Below, piece after piece: positions 52,261-61,429 of a stretch of 64,000 nucleotides of DNA; the first letter of the stretch is position 1, and every line of letters begins with the position of its first letter. Source of the stretch: Candidatus Saccharimonadota bacterium (GTDB taxonomy: Bacteria > Patescibacteriota > Saccharimonadia > Saccharimonadales > Saccharimonadaceae). Position numbers and translations under genes: made by a program. The notes beneath the pieces are model-generated. The model made no database searches, was not told where the DNA came from, and was given only the letters and a program-made list of their open reading frames with translations. The stretch lies in the NCBI GenBank assembly GCA_016866755.1, contig VGLK01000004.1, positions 1 to 64,000 of the forward strand, read 5' to 3'.

Positions 52261-52563
52261 ATGAAAAAATCATCTCCATCAGTATCTATAAGTTCACAGC
52301 AAATTTCGCGCAATCTACGCCATTTTATTGGTCGGTTTCACATTGTACTTTTTACGGTTCTTGTACTTGGGGGGCTCGCTTTTACCGTATTTACGCTCTA
52401 CCGTATTTACGCATCGGCTATTAATGTGCAGCCTACGCAATCAACTGCCGTTAACTACGACATTACAACAATAGAACAGATTGAATCGCTGCGAACACGA
52501 AATGACTCTTCAGCCGTAACGCCGCTGCCGAACGATAGACGTACTAACCCATTTACTGAATAG
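52261..52563 (+). CDS. Small single-pass membrane protein of the pilus operon
   Basis: A 100-aa protein starting 3 bp after pilO. One transmembrane helix (about residues 30-52, HIVLFTVLVLGGLAFTVFTL) with a short cytosolic N-terminus and a Thr/Ser/Asn-rich outer tail. It holds the position of PilP but lacks its beta domain and lipobox. Probably an accessory pilus protein. Confidence 0.65.
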   Translation: MKKSSPSVSISSQQISRNLRHFIGRFHIVLFTVLVLGGLAFTVFTLYRIYASAINVQPTQSTAVNYDITTIEQIESLRTRNDSSAVTPLPNDRRTNPFTE

Positions 52564-52582
52564 GTAAGAAAGCGAGAAAGTA

Positions 52583-53161
52583 ATGCTAGTATCGGCCGAT
52601 AAATTCCTCCAACTGCCTGTCATGAGCCTTCAAACAGGCGCGCAGCTTGCTGTAACCGACGCAGCTGTAATTGATCCTCGCACACTTAAAATTGTCGCCT
52701 ACAAACTCATAGGCCAACATCTTACACGGCTCGATTCGTCGTATCTTATGGTTGAAGACATACGCGAGACAGGCTCCATGGGCTTTATTGTAGATTCGCA
52801 AGATGTCATAGTCACTAGCGGCGACGTCATTCATTTACAGAAAATTATTGACTATAACTTTTACTTAGAAGGTATGCGGGTTATCGACACCAGACGTCAG
52901 CGCCTTGGTAAAGTGCACTCATACACTATCGAGTCAGGCGGCTTTGTAATACAGCAGCTTTCAGTTCAACGACCACTCATAAAAAGTTTTACCACCACCA
53001 GTATGCTTATTCATCGCTCTCAGATAGTCAAAATATCTGATAGCGAAGTTACTGTACGAAATTCGCACGAAGAAGAGCGCGCTACACCTGTACTAACTTC
53101 GGCTCGAGCAGCTATAGGTGACAATCCATTTCGTAAAGGCTCACCGGCCGACCCTTCGTAA
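52583..53161 (+). CDS. PRC-barrel domain protein ending the pilus operon
   Basis: A 192-aa soluble protein with two PRC-barrel-like beta repeats (about residues 1-80, with KFLQLPVMSLQTGAQLA, and 85-155, with EGMRVIDTRRQRLGKVHSY). PRC barrels are protein-binding or adaptor modules. It starts 20 bp after the small membrane protein. Its link to the pilus is inference from gene order. The disordered C-terminus ends FRKGSPADPS. Confidence 0.75.
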   Translation: MLVSADKFLQLPVMSLQTGAQLAVTDAAVIDPRTLKIVAYKLIGQHLTRLDSSYLMVEDIRETGSMGFIVDSQDVIVTSGDVIHLQKIIDYNFYLEGMRVIDTRRQRLGKVHSYTIESGGFVIQQLSVQRPLIKSFTTTSMLIHRSQIVKISDSEVTVRNSHEEERATPVLTSARAAIGDNPFRKGSPADPS

Positions 53162-53184
53162 AAATATGGCGTAAATATTTTTTA

Positions 53185-53832
53185 CTAGTACTCTTCAGTA
53201 AGTGCAGCTACAATATCATCGTAGCGAAAGCCTTGCCTCATAAGGTAGGCAATAAATTTTTCACGCTCTGGATAGCGTCGGGCTTTTTTTATAATTATCT
53301 TCGCGAGTTCATCTGAATCATCGCGTTCGGTATTTTTTAGCGCTCCATCAATAATCGCTGGCTCCACTCCTTTTGTTCGTAACTCAACCTGCAGTTTTTT
53401 ACTGCTAATGCCCTTTCGCTGATGACGATTTTCTACCCAATAGCGCGCAAAATGCGCGTCATCAATGTAGCCTTTTGCCTCTAACCGTTTTAGCACACGA
53501 TCGGCTGTGCCTTCAGAAACACCTTCCCGCTCTCTAATTTCACCGCTTCGCGACTTGTACTTCGTCGCCCGTGTTTTGCGCCATAAATAATCACGCATTT
53601 CTTTTTTAGAACGCGGTCGCACCATGCAATATTCTAGCGCCCGGGCATACAACTTTCCAAACTGACTTTCTTCCTCTAGTGCCAGCAGTTCAGTGTCGCT
53701 GTACTCTTTGCCAACGCGAATCCCTAAATCGGCCACCTGCACCACATCAAGTGAGAAACGGTAGGCACCGTCTACCATCACATTCACTCGATTAGCGAAT
53801 TTTTGCTGCGCGGTAAGTCCGGTAATTTTCAT
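53185..53832 (-). CDS. recX: Regulatory protein RecX
   Basis: A 215-aa helical-repeat modulator that caps or inhibits RecA filaments. Seen: RALEYCMVRPRSKKEMRDYL, VLKRLEAKGYIDDAHFARYWVENR, GISSKKLQVELRTKGV and YLMRQGFRYDDIVAAL. It follows recA on the same strand with a 76-bp gap containing a CGGTCGTGC/GCACGGCCG inverted repeat, which may attenuate recX relative to recA. Confidence 0.93.
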   Translation of the reverse strand: MKITGLTAQQKFANRVNVMVDGAYRFSLDVVQVADLGIRVGKEYSDTELLALEEESQFGKLYARALEYCMVRPRSKKEMRDYLWRKTRATKYKSRSGEIREREGVSEGTADRVLKRLEAKGYIDDAHFARYWVENRHQRKGISSKKLQVELRTKGVEPAIIDGALKNTERDDSDELAKIIIKKARRYPEREKFIAYLMRQGFRYDDIVAALTEEY

Positions 53833-53908
53833 CTTTTATAATTACGCGGCCGTGCAGCAGTAAATCTCTCCAGCACGACCGTAAATTTACAGTTTAACCT
53901 TTAAAGCC

Positions 53909-54973
53909 CTACACTTCTTCTTCGGCAACTTTAGCGCGAACCTTGGCTTCAATTTCACTAAGTACTGTAGGATTTTCTTTTAAGTATTGCTTCGTCTTAT
54001 CACGACCCTGACCAATTTTTTCATCGTTGTAGTCAAACCAAGCACCTGCCTTACCAACCACACCATGAGCAACAGCTAAGTCTAAAATGTCTCCTGCGCG
54101 CGAAATACCTTCGTTGTACATAATGTCAAACTCGGCAATTCTAAATGGTGGAGCAATTTTGTTTTTCACCACCTTCACCTTAGTACGATTACCGATTATC
54201 TCTTCGCCTACTTTAATTTGTCCAATTCGTCGGATATCTAAACGTACCGACGCGTAAAATTTAAGGGCGTTACCACCAGTAGTAGTCTCGGGGTTACCAA
54301 ACATTACGCCAATTTTCATACGAATTTGGTTAATAAAGATTACCGTGGCGTGTGATTTGTTAATAATTCCTGTAAGTTTTCGCAGCGCCTGGCTCATTAG
54401 TCGCGCCTGCAATCCCATGTGTGAATCACCCATATCGCCTTCAATTTCGGCCTGCGGCACCAGTGCTGCAACCGAGTCTACCACAATAAGATCAACGGCG
54501 TTGGAGCGCACCAGCGTTTCGGCAATCTCTAGCGCCTGTTCGCCGTTGTCTGGCTGCGAAACCAACAGGTCGTCGGTGTTTACACCAAGCTTACGCGCAT
54601 AGGCTGGGTCTAGTGCATGCTCAGCATCAATAAATGCCGCTGTACCACCTTGGCGCTGAATCTCGGCAATCGCGTGCAAGGTAAGTGTAGTTTTACCTGA
54701 ACTCTCTGGTCCGTAAATTTCTATAATACGACCCTTCGGGTATCCGCCGCCGAGTGCTAAATCGAGGCTCAGCGCACCGGCAGGCAAAAGCTCAACGTTT
54801 GCATGCATTGCTTTTGCGTCGCCAAGCTTCATAATTGAGCCGTCACCAAACTGCTTCGTAATCTGATCCATTGCAAGGCCAAGCGCCTTGAGTTTTCCTT
54901 CATCGACTTTTTTTGGAGCTTTCGCTTCAGTAGTATCGGTCGTTTTAGCCGATTTTGCTTCTTTGTCTGCCAT
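53909..54973 (-). CDS. recA: Recombinase RecA
   Basis: Forms filaments on ssDNA for strand exchange and SOS-type signalling. 354 aa from ATG 54973, preceded by GGAGG 4 nt upstream. N-terminal Lys/Ala-rich extension (1-25), Walker [10 protein letters not shown] (88-96), Walker [11 protein letters not shown], and loop L2 region [19 protein letters not shown] see no intein or insertion. Works with RecX downstream and RuvABC. Confidence 0.97.
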   Translation of the reverse strand: MADKEAKSAKTTDTTEAKAPKKVDEGKLKALGLAMDQITKQFGDGSIMKLGDAKAMHANVELLPAGALSLDLALGGGYPKGRIIEIYGPESSGKTTLTLHAIAEIQRQGGTAAFIDAEHALDPAYARKLGVNTDDLLVSQPDNGEQALEIAETLVRSNAVDLIVVDSVAALVPQAEIEGDMGDSHMGLQARLMSQALRKLTGIINKSHATVIFINQIRMKIGVMFGNPETTTGGNALKFYASVRLDIRRIGQIKVGEEIIGNRTKVKVVKNKIAPPFRIAEFDIMYNEGISRAGDILDLAVAHGVVGKAGAWFDYNDEKIGQGRDKTKQYLKENPTVLSEIEAKVRAKVAEEEV

Positions 54974-55041
54974 ATGTCCCTCCATTAGCGTTATCTTTTA
55001 TTATACGTGGTTAGCATATTTTTTGCTATAATTGATGGAGA

Positions 55042-55437
55042 ATGACAAAACAATCTACTCAAGTTGGCTTTACCCTACCTGAAATTATCGTTGTTGGTAT
55101 TTTATTTTTAGTAGCAGCTGTAATTTTTGCCTGGCAATGGAACGATCTTCAAATTAGTTTTCGTGATGATCAGCGTAAAGTAGCTATAAACGCAATCTAT
55201 TATGGCCTTGAGGAATCGTTTAAGCCGGCCAGTGGTTATTACCCCGAGCAAATTGATGACGATACTATTAAAACGGTCGATCCGAGTCTCCTCACCGATC
55301 CGAACGGCAACAAGCTTGGTGCAAGCGACAGCGATTATCGCTATGAACCAACTGGCTGCAACGATGGGCGCTGCACGGGATACAGCTTGCGTGCCTTGCT
55401 TGAGAACGAAGCCGATTTTACAAAGAAAAATCGTTAA
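55042..55437 (+). CDS. Type IV pseudopilin
   Basis: A 131-aa prepilin-like protein divergent from recA. Leader MTKQSTQVG, cleavage before FTLPEIIVVGILFLVAAVI, Glu+5. The head has a Cys pair (GCNDGRC) close together. A GGAG and a TATAAT both lie just upstream, so the leader is about 9 nt. Minor pilin or DNA-uptake pseudopilin. Confidence 0.8.
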   Translation: MTKQSTQVGFTLPEIIVVGILFLVAAVIFAWQWNDLQISFRDDQRKVAINAIYYGLEESFKPASGYYPEQIDDDTIKTVDPSLLTDPNGNKLGASDSDYRYEPTGCNDGRCTGYSLRALLENEADFTKKNR

Positions 55438-55439
55438 CC

Positions 55440-56357
55440 TTACTTATCTTTGCGATGATGCGCCACAATTTCATCGGTAACAGGCCGGCCATTTTTAAAT
55501 GCCTCGATTGCATCGTTTAAAATTGCGACGGCCTGTTTTGGCTTAGTAACGTAGTGAAAACGATACGTCGTCTCTTCGCCTTCGGTAGAGAGACGAATTG
55601 AGCCATAGTTAAGCAGCGACTGTACCGGTCCAATAATTGTAAAACTTGCATCTTCAATGCTTCCAAGACTAACTGTTTGCTCGTGCCGAGAAAAAAGCGA
55701 ATGCTGAATCTCTTGAATAACACTTTCGTTTGTCATGAAAAATTGATTTTGTAAATACACCCATACAGCAATATAACCGCCAAGACCTATAAGTACCAAG
55801 AACATTAAAAGCGGTAAAAAGAGTGAGCCGACATTCGAAATACCAAAGCCAAATATGTCTGTGCTAAAAAGTATAATCCCTGCAAGCACAATAAAAAGCG
55901 CGGCAAGACTGACTGTAATCGCGATAGGAATAAACAATCCGATAGGGTGACGCTGAATGTTCATAATAACGTATTCACCGCGGCTTAAATTAAGAAATGG
56001 ATATTGCTGAAGCGACTCTTCATGGCGACGTTTTACTTTATCGCTCAGTTCAAATTCATCTGGTTCATGAGGGCGGGCAGCGTGTACCACGGCAGGCTCA
56101 TTTGCATATTGCGAACGCAATCGCGGGTCAAAATTTTCACCAGCGTGCATAGATTGTGGCGCGCTTACGTGCGATGGATTTTCGGCAATCATTTGCGCGT
56201 TTCCCTGCTTTTGCTCCGACGGTTGTTCTGAGCGCTCCCCTTCAACTGCTGGCGGATGATAGTACAGCGGCCTACCCTGAAGATCATACCCGGCTGGCGC
56301 TGGCGTATGCGGCTGGGTGTTCTGCTGTTGCGGTTGAGGTTCTGAAGCCTGTTTCAT
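55440..56357 (-). CDS. Bacterial PH-domain membrane protein
   Basis: A 305-aa protein. The first 100 residues are Gln/Pro/His-rich and probably disordered. Two transmembrane helices (about 150-172 and 183-208) are followed by a bPH domain with NQFFMTNESVIQEIQHSLFS and GSIEDASFTIIGPVQSLLNYG. TATAGT lies 6 nt before the ATG. Role unknown; such proteins sit in the cytoplasmic membrane. Ends 3 bp from the convergent pseudopilin stop. Confidence 0.78.
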   Translation of the reverse strand: MKQASEPQPQQQNTQPHTPAPAGYDLQGRPLYYHPPAVEGERSEQPSEQKQGNAQMIAENPSHVSAPQSMHAGENFDPRLRSQYANEPAVVHAARPHEPDEFELSDKVKRRHEESLQQYPFLNLSRGEYVIMNIQRHPIGLFIPIAITVSLAALFIVLAGIILFSTDIFGFGISNVGSLFLPLLMFLVLIGLGGYIAVWVYLQNQFFMTNESVIQEIQHSLFSRHEQTVSLGSIEDASFTIIGPVQSLLNYGSIRLSTEGEETTYRFHYVTKPKQAVAILNDAIEAFKNGRPVTDEIVAHHRKDK

Positions 56358-56384
56358 ACTTTTACTATACCTTATGTAAGGTAA

Positions 56385-57392
56385 TTATTTCCACTCTACC
56401 TCTATATGGCGCACCGCTTTAGGTGTGATTCTTCTACCACGCGGCGTTCGCTCAATAAAGCCAATTTGCAAAAGATACGGCTCAAAAAAATCTTCAATCG
56501 TACTAGCTTCGTCGCCAGTTAGCGCAGCAATAGTCGTCAGACCCACTGGGTTATCGCCATAGTTTTCGTGAATACTTCGAAGCATGTGTCGATCGGCCGG
56601 ATCGAGTCCGTGTGTATCAATTTCGAGGAGCGCTAAAGCGCTTTCAGCAGTTTTAGAGTCAATAATTCCATCACCGTTTACATCAGCATAATCGCGCACG
56701 CGCTTAAGTAGTCGGTTGGCAATGCGCGGCGTAAGACGAGCGCGCTTAGAGAGTAAATCAGCCGCCCGAGGATCTATACGATTATTAAGAATATTTGCTG
56801 CGCGTGAAATAATATGTGCAATCTCTTGCTCGGTGTAAAATTCTAAGCGGAATAAATGACCAAACCTATCACGAAGTGGCGCAGCTAAGCTGCCAGTACG
56901 AGTTGTAGCACCAATAACAGTAAATTTTGGCAAATCAAGCCGTACGCTACGTGCCGCTGGCCCCTTACCAATCACAATATCAAGCTTAAAATCCTCCATA
57001 GCACTATACAAAACCTCTTCAATAGTGCGACTTAGGCGATGAATTTCATCAATAAACAAAATGTCGCCGTCTTGAAGATTAGTTAGAATACTAGCCAAAT
57101 CCCCAGCGCGCTCAATTGCCGGGCCGGCGGTAATTCGCAATCCTACACCCATTTCGTTGGCAATAACACTCGCCATGGTGGTTTTACCAAGACCCGGTGG
57201 ACCATACAAAAGAACGTGATCAACTGGCTCCTGCCGTTTTTTGGCAGCATCAATTGCCAAGCGTAAATTACGCTTTAGACGTTCCTGACCAATATAGTCA
57301 TCGAAAGATTGTGGACGAAGCGTAACTTCAATTTGCTGCTCTTCGTTGTCTTCTGGATGAATACTAGTATCAATTATGCGCTCAACTGCCAT
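56385..57392 (-). CDS. ruvB: Holliday junction branch-migration ATPase RuvB
   Basis: A 335-aa AAA+ motor. The start at 57392 (MAVERIIDT) has TATAAT 9 nt upstream, so it has its own promoter within the ruvA 3' region. Walker [10 protein letters not shown], Walker [11 protein letters not shown], sensor ATTRTG and a C-terminal winged-helix ([16 protein letters not shown]). Works with RuvA just upstream and RuvC at 60296. Confidence 0.96.
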   Translation of the reverse strand: MAVERIIDTSIHPEDNEEQQIEVTLRPQSFDDYIGQERLKRNLRLAIDAAKKRQEPVDHVLLYGPPGLGKTTMASVIANEMGVGLRITAGPAIERAGDLASILTNLQDGDILFIDEIHRLSRTIEEVLYSAMEDFKLDIVIGKGPAARSVRLDLPKFTVIGATTRTGSLAAPLRDRFGHLFRLEFYTEQEIAHIISRAANILNNRIDPRAADLLSKRARLTPRIANRLLKRVRDYADVNGDGIIDSKTAESALALLEIDTHGLDPADRHMLRSIHENYGDNPVGLTTIAALTGDEASTIEDFFEPYLLQIGFIERTPRGRRITPKAVRHIEVEWK

Positions 57393-57411
57393 ATAATCCT
57401 TATTATAGCAC

Positions 57412-57999
57412 CTAGCGAGACAAGGCGGCGCGTACACGCTCGGCCGTAGAGAGGTCTTTTGAAACTGGTGCCAGCGCCACGACTGCGTCGTTTAATGTAT
57501 AGCCAAGCGCCATCAGAGCCTCAAGCGCGTCATCGTCGTCGGGTACTACTACCGAATCGTCAGTATTTACAGCCACCTCACCCGGCGACGAGTATGTTGG
57601 AATGCCAACCTTATCAGCTAAATCAACCGCAATACGTTCAGCGGTTTTTTTACCAATACCGGTAGCTTTTTGAATAAATGCGGTATCAGCGTGCGCTAGG
57701 CCGTTTCTCACCGTTTCGGCTTCACCCAAACTTAAAACAGCGAGTGCTGCCTTTGGCCCCACGCCTTGCACCGTAATTAGTAGTTCGAATAGTTTTTTTG
57801 CAAGCAGCGATGAAAATCCAAACAGTTCTTGCGACTGCTCTCTAATATGGTGATAGGTAAAAAACTTTACGTCACTCTCTACCATCGTTTTTTCAAAATC
57901 ACCCTGAGCAAGCGCAACTTCATAGCCAACACCAGCCACATCTACAACCACATGTGTCACAAATTTTTCGGCAACCGTACCACGAATATGGGCAATCAT
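57412..57999 (-). CDS. ruvA: Holliday junction-binding protein RuvA
   Basis: A 195-aa junction-binding protein: OB-fold start [12 protein letters not shown], tandem helix-hairpin-helix motifs ([16 protein letters not shown] and [16 protein letters not shown]), an acidic linker, and the C-terminal RuvB-binding helices ([19 protein letters not shown]). The start directly follows the stop of the PBP gene, so they are co-transcribed. Confidence 0.95.
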   Translation of the reverse strand: MIAHIRGTVAEKFVTHVVVDVAGVGYEVALAQGDFEKTMVESDVKFFTYHHIREQSQELFGFSSLLAKKLFELLITVQGVGPKAALAVLSLGEAETVRNGLAHADTAFIQKATGIGKKTAERIAVDLADKVGIPTYSSPGEVAVNTDDSVVVPDDDDALEALMALGYTLNDAVVALAPVSKDLSTAERVRAALSR

Positions 58000-60276
58000 C
58001 TATCTATTCTCTTGTCTGTTATTACCGCCGCTACCGTCATTGCCATTGCCATTGAGAGGAGGTATAACTGTTCCACCCTCCTCTGGCTCCTCTTGAGTTT
58101 CGTCGTCAGACTCCTCTTCTGGTTCTACTGGAGTTGTTGGAGTGGTAGGTGTAGTTGGCGTAGTAGGGGCTGCAGGAGCTGGAGTTGTGTTTTCATCTTC
58201 CTCGTCCTCTTCTGGCTGACGCTCTTCTTCGCGCTCTTCCTCTTCTACCGCAGCCGTACAGCTACCCGACGGCAGTCGACTGGCAAGAAAGACTTCACTA
58301 CGTGTATTAGAACCCGCGCGTTCTGCCAAGCCGCCGTTGGCACACACCTGCCGCTCAACAATACCACTCGGACGCGTAAAGCTTGGTGAGGCCGAACCAA
58401 TCCCAGCAGTAATTACCTGCCGCCAAATTGGCGCCGCCATATCCGATCCGCCACTTGCCATAATCTCGTTATTATTATTTCCTACCCAAGTGCCAACAGT
58501 AATGTCTGGGGTGTAACCAATTGTCCAGGCATCACGGTTTTCATCGGTTGTACCAGTTTTTACAGCAACTGTTTTACCGCTCACTGTTAGCGCGTTACCA
58601 AATAGACGCGAGCGAGCTGAATTGTCAGACAAAATATGCGACAACAAATAGGCACCTTGCTCACTTATTGCTCGCTCTTTAACTGGCGCATATCGGTAGA
58701 TTTCATTATCAAACTTATCATCAATTTCAGCCAGAGTGGTTGTATCTTTATACTGCCCCTGATCAGCAAAGGTAGCGTAAGCATTCGTCATTTCTATAAG
58801 TGGCACTTCCGCCGAGCCAATTGCAAGTGACAATCCATAATCAGCTGCATCATCGAGCGACGTAATGCCGAGCTTTTCCGACTGAGCTAGTGTCGTGTCA
58901 ATTCCTACTCGCTGCATTACCCGCACCGCCGGAATATTTAGCGACCATGCAAGTGCGTTTCTTACACTTACATTGCCGTAGTATTGTCGAGTGGCATTTT
59001 GAGGTGAGTAGCCACCAATATTAATTGCCTCATCTTTAATTACCGTGGCAGGTGTAATAGTGCCGTCGGCTAAGCCTTTAGCGTAATACACTGCCTTAAA
59101 CGTAGAACCGGGCTGACGTTGAGTGGTCGCCATATTAACCTTACCCCATTCTTCATTGTTCCAGTCGGCACTTCCTACAAGGGCGCGTATTTCACCAGTT
59201 TTTGAATCAAGTGCCACCACGCCAGCATTTGAACCTCCTAAGCGTTGAATATACGGCAGGCGGTTTTCAACACTTTCGATAGCGGTATCCTGAAGTGCCA
59301 AATCTAACGTGGTTGTTACCTGATAACCTGAACGCTTCACTCGCTCTTCGCCATACTTTTGATACAATTCTTGTACTACCATTTCTGTAAAGTGCGGTGC
59401 CGCATTGTCTATTTCAGAGATTGATTCGTTATAAGCAAGCTGCGTCGCTTCAGCGTCGGCACGCTCGCTTTCGGTAATCATCTCGTTATCAATCATTCTA
59501 TTGAGAACTGTTGCCCGCTGACGGTTTGTCAACTCTTCGCTACCAGTAATTGGCGAGTACGCAGTAGGCGCTGGCAGTACTCCCACTAACATAGCGCTCT
59601 CAGCTAGGGTTAAATCGTTGGCGCTTTTACGAAAATAGTTTTGGCTGGCCTCGTCTATGCCAAATGAGTTGTTACCGAAATACACCGAGTTAAGATACAT
59701 AGTTAAAATCTCGTCTTTACTGTAGCGCCGCTCAATTGCAATCGAGACAATCAACTCTTTGTACTTACGAAGAAATGTTTGATCGGTTGAGAGAAGGGTG
59801 TTTTTAGCTAGTTGCTGAGTTAGTGTCGATCCACCATAGGCAGTGGCATCGCGCGACATAATATTTCGAGTAAATGCCTTAATAATACTTACTGGCGATA
59901 CACCACTGTGCTCGTAAAAGTTTTTATCCTCACTCGCAATCAACGCCTGCTCCGTCACATCAGCAATCTGATCGAGAGGCACCATTTCCCCACTCGATTC
60001 TTTACCAGTACGATAAAATGTTTCTCCATTTCTATCTTTTAGTACAATACCAGTGTTGTTACGGTTCATCAGTCGCTCAGGATCGGAGATGTCGTTTGCA
60101 TAATAAAGATAAATAATAATTGGAATAATTACACAAAATAATAAAACTGGCACACCAACTAATGCAAGCTTTTTTTGCCACGATAATGTCTTAAACCATG
60201 TCCATCGGCCACGCAAGCTACGCTGAACCCGGCGATGCAGTGGCATCTTTTTTGTATACTTTCCCTGTCGCTTCAT
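58000..60276 (-). CDS. Class A penicillin-binding protein (PBP1A-like)
   Basis: A bifunctional peptidoglycan glycosyltransferase/transpeptidase, 758 aa, with a single transmembrane helix at 37-58. GT51 domain: SEDKNFYEHSG (catalytic Glu116), GGSTLTQQLAKN, and IERRYSKDEILTMYLN. Transpeptidase: Ser391 in GSTFK, SLN (445-447) and KTGT (573-576). A Pro/Thr/Glu-rich low-complexity tail ends the protein. TATACT lies 6 nt upstream of the ATG. Sits between ruvC and ruvA, an unusual split of the ruv genes. Confidence 0.95.
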   Translation of the reverse strand: MKRQGKYTKKMPLHRRVQRSLRGRWTWFKTLSWQKKLALVGVPVLLFCVIIPIIIYLYYANDISDPERLMNRNNTGIVLKDRNGETFYRTGKESSGEMVPLDQIADVTEQALIASEDKNFYEHSGVSPVSIIKAFTRNIMSRDATAYGGSTLTQQLAKNTLLSTDQTFLRKYKELIVSIAIERRYSKDEILTMYLNSVYFGNNSFGIDEASQNYFRKSANDLTLAESAMLVGVLPAPTAYSPITGSEELTNRQRATVLNRMIDNEMITESERADAEATQLAYNESISEIDNAAPHFTEMVVQELYQKYGEERVKRSGYQVTTTLDLALQDTAIESVENRLPYIQRLGGSNAGVVALDSKTGEIRALVGSADWNNEEWGKVNMATTQRQPGSTFKAVYYAKGLADGTITPATVIKDEAINIGGYSPQNATRQYYGNVSVRNALAWSLNIPAVRVMQRVGIDTTLAQSEKLGITSLDDAADYGLSLAIGSAEVPLIEMTNAYATFADQGQYKDTTTLAEIDDKFDNEIYRYAPVKERAISEQGAYLLSHILSDNSARSRLFGNALTVSGKTVAVKTGTTDENRDAWTIGYTPDITVGTWVGNNNNEIMASGGSDMAAPIWRQVITAGIGSASPSFTRPSGIVERQVCANGGLAERAGSNTRSEVFLASRLPSGSCTAAVEEEEREEERQPEEDEEDENTTPAPAAPTTPTTPTTPTTPVEPEEESDDETQEEPEEGGTVIPPLNGNGNDGSGGNNRQENR

Positions 60277-60295
60277 ATACTTAGTATAATACGTT

Positions 60296-60775
60296 TTACA
60301 GTGTTTGTCTCGCCATCAAATGATGGGTAATAGCGGCAGCCAATGCGTCGGCACAATCGTCTGGCTTTGGCACCTCTTGTAAACCAAGATTAATGCGCAC
60401 CATTTCTTGCACCTGTTTTTTACCAGCATTACCGTAACCGGTTATTGTCTGCTTTATCTCATTTGGCGTATATTCGGCAATTGGCAAACGGTGTTTACGA
60501 CCAGCCAACATAGCCACTCCTCGCGCCTGCGCCACACTAATAGCGGTTGTAACATTTTTAGAAAAAAATAGCTTTTCAATCGACATAACCTCAGGATTGG
60601 TCTCTTCAATAATCTCCATTAGGCTGTCGTAAATCTCTTCTAGTCGTATGTCTATAGGCGTGTGTGGCGGAGTTGTGACTACACCGGCCGTAACTAGACG
60701 CGTTGAATTACGCACAATATCTACTACGCCAAAACCTAATATTCCCGTCCCCGGATCAATCCCAATAATTCTCAT
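60296..60775 (-). CDS. ruvC: Holliday junction resolvase RuvC
   Basis: A 159-aa nuclease that cuts junctions symmetrically. Catalytic acidic residues in MRIIGIDPGTGILGFG (Asp7), VMSIEKLFF (Glu), and PDDCADALAAAITH near the C-terminus. The start directly follows the peptidase E stop, so the two are co-transcribed. Confidence 0.95.
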   Translation of the reverse strand: MRIIGIDPGTGILGFGVVDIVRNSTRLVTAGVVTTPPHTPIDIRLEEIYDSLMEIIEETNPEVMSIEKLFFSKNVTTAISVAQARGVAMLAGRKHRLPIAEYTPNEIKQTITGYGNAGKKQVQEMVRINLGLQEVPKPDDCADALAAAITHHLMARQTL

Positions 60776-61411
60776 CTACCACTTCTTCTCGCTACCACCA
60801 TCAACAATGTACGCTTCGCCATCTCGTAACGTTTCAAACATTAAACCTTCAGTGGTAAAATAATCAACCATCGCTTGCGCTTCGTCACCAAACCAAGACG
60901 ACTTGTAGTGCGGCACGAGCTGCGGGTACACCATATTTAATCCGTCCCAAATAATTTCCTCTTTATAACCCTCCGGTACCTCGTATGGATCATCACCGCG
61001 CTCAGTCCCTTTAAGAGTTTTAGTCATAATAATTGAGCCGGCACTTGAACCACCATAGAGAAAATCACCCTCTTTTAGTCGCTGACGTAGCATATCATCT
61101 AGCCCACTATACCTAAGCGCTCGACGCAACACAAAGGTATTGCCACCCGATACCCACATTACTTTTGCCTGTTCAATAATTGGCCAAAGCTCATTAGGTT
61201 TGTCAAAATAGTTACGCAGGTCTAACTCGTACGGCTCAAACCCCAGAAGCTCCAATTCCGCTAATTTTTCCGCTACGTGCAGCGCCCGTTCATCCTCCAT
61301 CAAACAATCTTTGGCGTTGTCTATAAAAAGTAGTTTTTTTTCGTTTCCAGCGAGGCGGCAAAATTCTGCTGCGTGCTCACCAAAGCCATAAGAAGAAAGA
61401 AATAATTTCAT
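60776..61411 (-). CDS. Peptidase E-like (S51) serine peptidase
   Basis: A 211-aa protein of the PepE/type 1 glutamine-amidotransferase fold. Nucleophile Ser lies in YGGSSAGSIIM, after the segment VMWVSGGNTFVLRRAL. Members cleave Asp-X dipeptides, but a few have other roles. TATACT lies 6 nt before the ATG, so it heads a leaderless operon with ruvC. Confidence 0.85.
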   Translation of the reverse strand: MKLFLSSYGFGEHAAEFCRLAGNEKKLLFIDNAKDCLMEDERALHVAEKLAELELLGFEPYELDLRNYFDKPNELWPIIEQAKVMWVSGGNTFVLRRALRYSGLDDMLRQRLKEGDFLYGGSSAGSIIMTKTLKGTERGDDPYEVPEGYKEEIIWDGLNMVYPQLVPHYKSSWFGDEAQAMVDYFTTEGLMFETLRDGEAYIVDGGSEKKW

Positions 61412-61429
61412 ATTTATAGTATAGCACTC

